Of a stretch of DNA of 5,945 nt, positions 5,550 through 5,945 are shown piece after piece. The translations under genes were made by a program, and so were the position numbers. How positions within the stretch are numbered: position 1 is the first letter of the stretch; every line of letters starts with the position of its first letter. Origin of the DNA: an uncultured bacterium (GTDB lineage: Bacteria; Patescibacteriota; Minisyncoccia; Phycocordibacterales; UBA1006); assembly GCA_903920485.1 (NCBI GenBank), contig CAIXMG010000070.1:1-5945 (forward strand), in the 5' to 3' direction. Under the pieces are notes generated by a model, which was not told the origin of the DNA, made no database searches, and saw only the letters and a list, made by a program, of their open reading frames with translations.

Positions 5550-5854
5550 ATCAGTGCTTTGAGGTCTGACACCATGTCAAAACCCTTGAAATCGGTCCTT
5601 TTTGGGAAAACGGAGATGAACGCAACAGGCAGGGAAGGTATGAGGTTTCCCAGAGCCTGATAGACCTGGCGCCTTATTTTGTTGCGCAAAACGGCCGTCT
5701 TTGCAATTTTGTTGGGAACGATAACGGCACAACGAGCTTCCGTAAGGATGGGGTCTTTTTTTATGACCACGCGAAAAGCCTCGTTTTGAAGGGTTTTTCC
5801 GCGAGTCACCTCAGGAAAATATTCGGTTGCAATTCTGTTCTTTTTAGCAAGCAT
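5534..5854 (-). CDS. rnpA: Ribonuclease P protein component
   Basis: RnpA is the protein cofactor of the RNase P ribozyme, which matures tRNA 5' ends. The 106-residue product is highly basic and of normal length. It shows the family core: FRVVIKKD (27-34, strand), CAVIVPNKIAKTAVLRNKIRRQVYQAL (from C42) with the RNA-binding RNxxRR motif at R57-R62, and a C-terminal strand/helix region (VAFISVF onwards). The ATG at 5854 is the first possible start, as an in-frame TGA lies two codons upstream. A GGGGGAG element is 15 bases upstream, too far for a normal Shine-Dalgarno. rpmH usually precedes rnpA but cannot be found in the remaining 91 bases. Confidence 0.95.
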   Translation of the reverse strand: MLAKKNRIATEYFPEVTRGKTLQNEAFRVVIKKDPILTEARCAVIVPNKIAKTAVLRNKIRRQVYQALGNLIPSLPVAFISVFPKRTDFKGFDMVSDLKALICSKK

Positions 5855-5945
5855 AGTTCAGAGTTCTGTCTCCCCCTGGCAAGGGGCGATTTCCGTTCCG
5901 ATCGGAAATCGGTCCGAGCGCAGTGAGTGTAGAGTGGCACGAGGC
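5855..5945 (-). promoter_or_regulatory. Structured region upstream of rnpA with two inverted repeats
   Basis: Two hairpins can form. One is CGATTTCCG (5887-5895) with CGGAAATCG (5903-5911), 9 bp and a 7-base loop, overlapping a perfect 12-base palindrome TTCCGATCGGAA (5896-5907). The other is CCCCT (5873-5877) with AGGGG (5882-5886) around GGCA. None of the three minus-strand frames reads like the C-terminus of L34, so rpmH is not here. It could be an rnpA leader, the end of an upstream transcript, or a dispersed repeat. No clear promoter is seen; TACACT (minus strand, 5931-5926) is only a weak -10 candidate, and its -35 would fall outside the window. Confidence 0.35.

Noticed and set aside
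5855..5945. rpmH (ribosomal protein L34)
   Set aside because: No minus-strand frame shows the Arg/Lys-rich L34 ending.
1..5945. CRISPR array, tRNA, phage or transposase genes
   Set aside because: No regularly spaced direct repeats, cloverleaf sequences or recombinase motifs were seen.

Overview
The window looks like chromosomal DNA of a Candidate Phyla Radiation (Patescibacteria) bacterium, probably in the Parcubacteria/Paceibacteria range. G+C is moderate, slightly above half by eye. The clues are: (i) a large surface protein with a two-helix VirB2/TrbC-like segment ending in the motif NPDLLNL; (ii) a membrane-anchored beta-propeller-like protein whose C-terminal style (KCTW...CAVP, WYQG, NKTDGSLW) I recognise from hypothetical proteins of that group; (iii) a short 245-residue YidC; (iv) starts without Shine-Dalgarno sequences. 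TGA is not used as a sense codon in any gene, which argues against Gracilibacteria/Absconditabacteria. The taxonomic call is by recognition only; no search was run.

Left part (1-4410, + strand): three surface-protein genes. The first, cut by the window edge, carries three Ig-like repeats. Three bases later comes a 594-residue protein joining a cysteine-rich ectodomain, a VirB2-like two-helix hairpin and a C-terminal lytic transglycosylase (SLT) domain. A factor-independent terminator follows, then at once an extended -10 promoter and a 522-residue membrane-anchored protein with a peptidoglycan-binding domain set before a propeller-like region. Together they suggest a cell-envelope apparatus (pilus-like or type IV secretion-like) that cuts and grips peptidoglycan. 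The exact function is unknown.

Middle (4411-4527): a convergent intergenic region holding an 88-base hairpin with perfect 14-bp outer arms, probably a bidirectional terminator but larger and more elaborate than usual.

Right part (4528-5945, - strand): the conserved rnpA-yidD-yidC block (RNase P protein, membrane-insertion factor YidD, YidC insertase). rnpA and yidD overlap by 16 bases. yidC has its own extended -10 promoter. In most bacteria this block follows rpmH and lies near dnaA/oriC, so those may lie beyond the right edge; rpmH itself is not in the window. The last 91 bases are a structured rnpA leader or intergenic region with two inverted repeats.

The most notable regulatory signal is that two separate genes (2842 + and 5265 -) each have an extended -10 element ending exactly 8 bases before the ATG. 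That predicts leaderless mRNAs. No start in the window has a convincing Shine-Dalgarno sequence at normal spacing.
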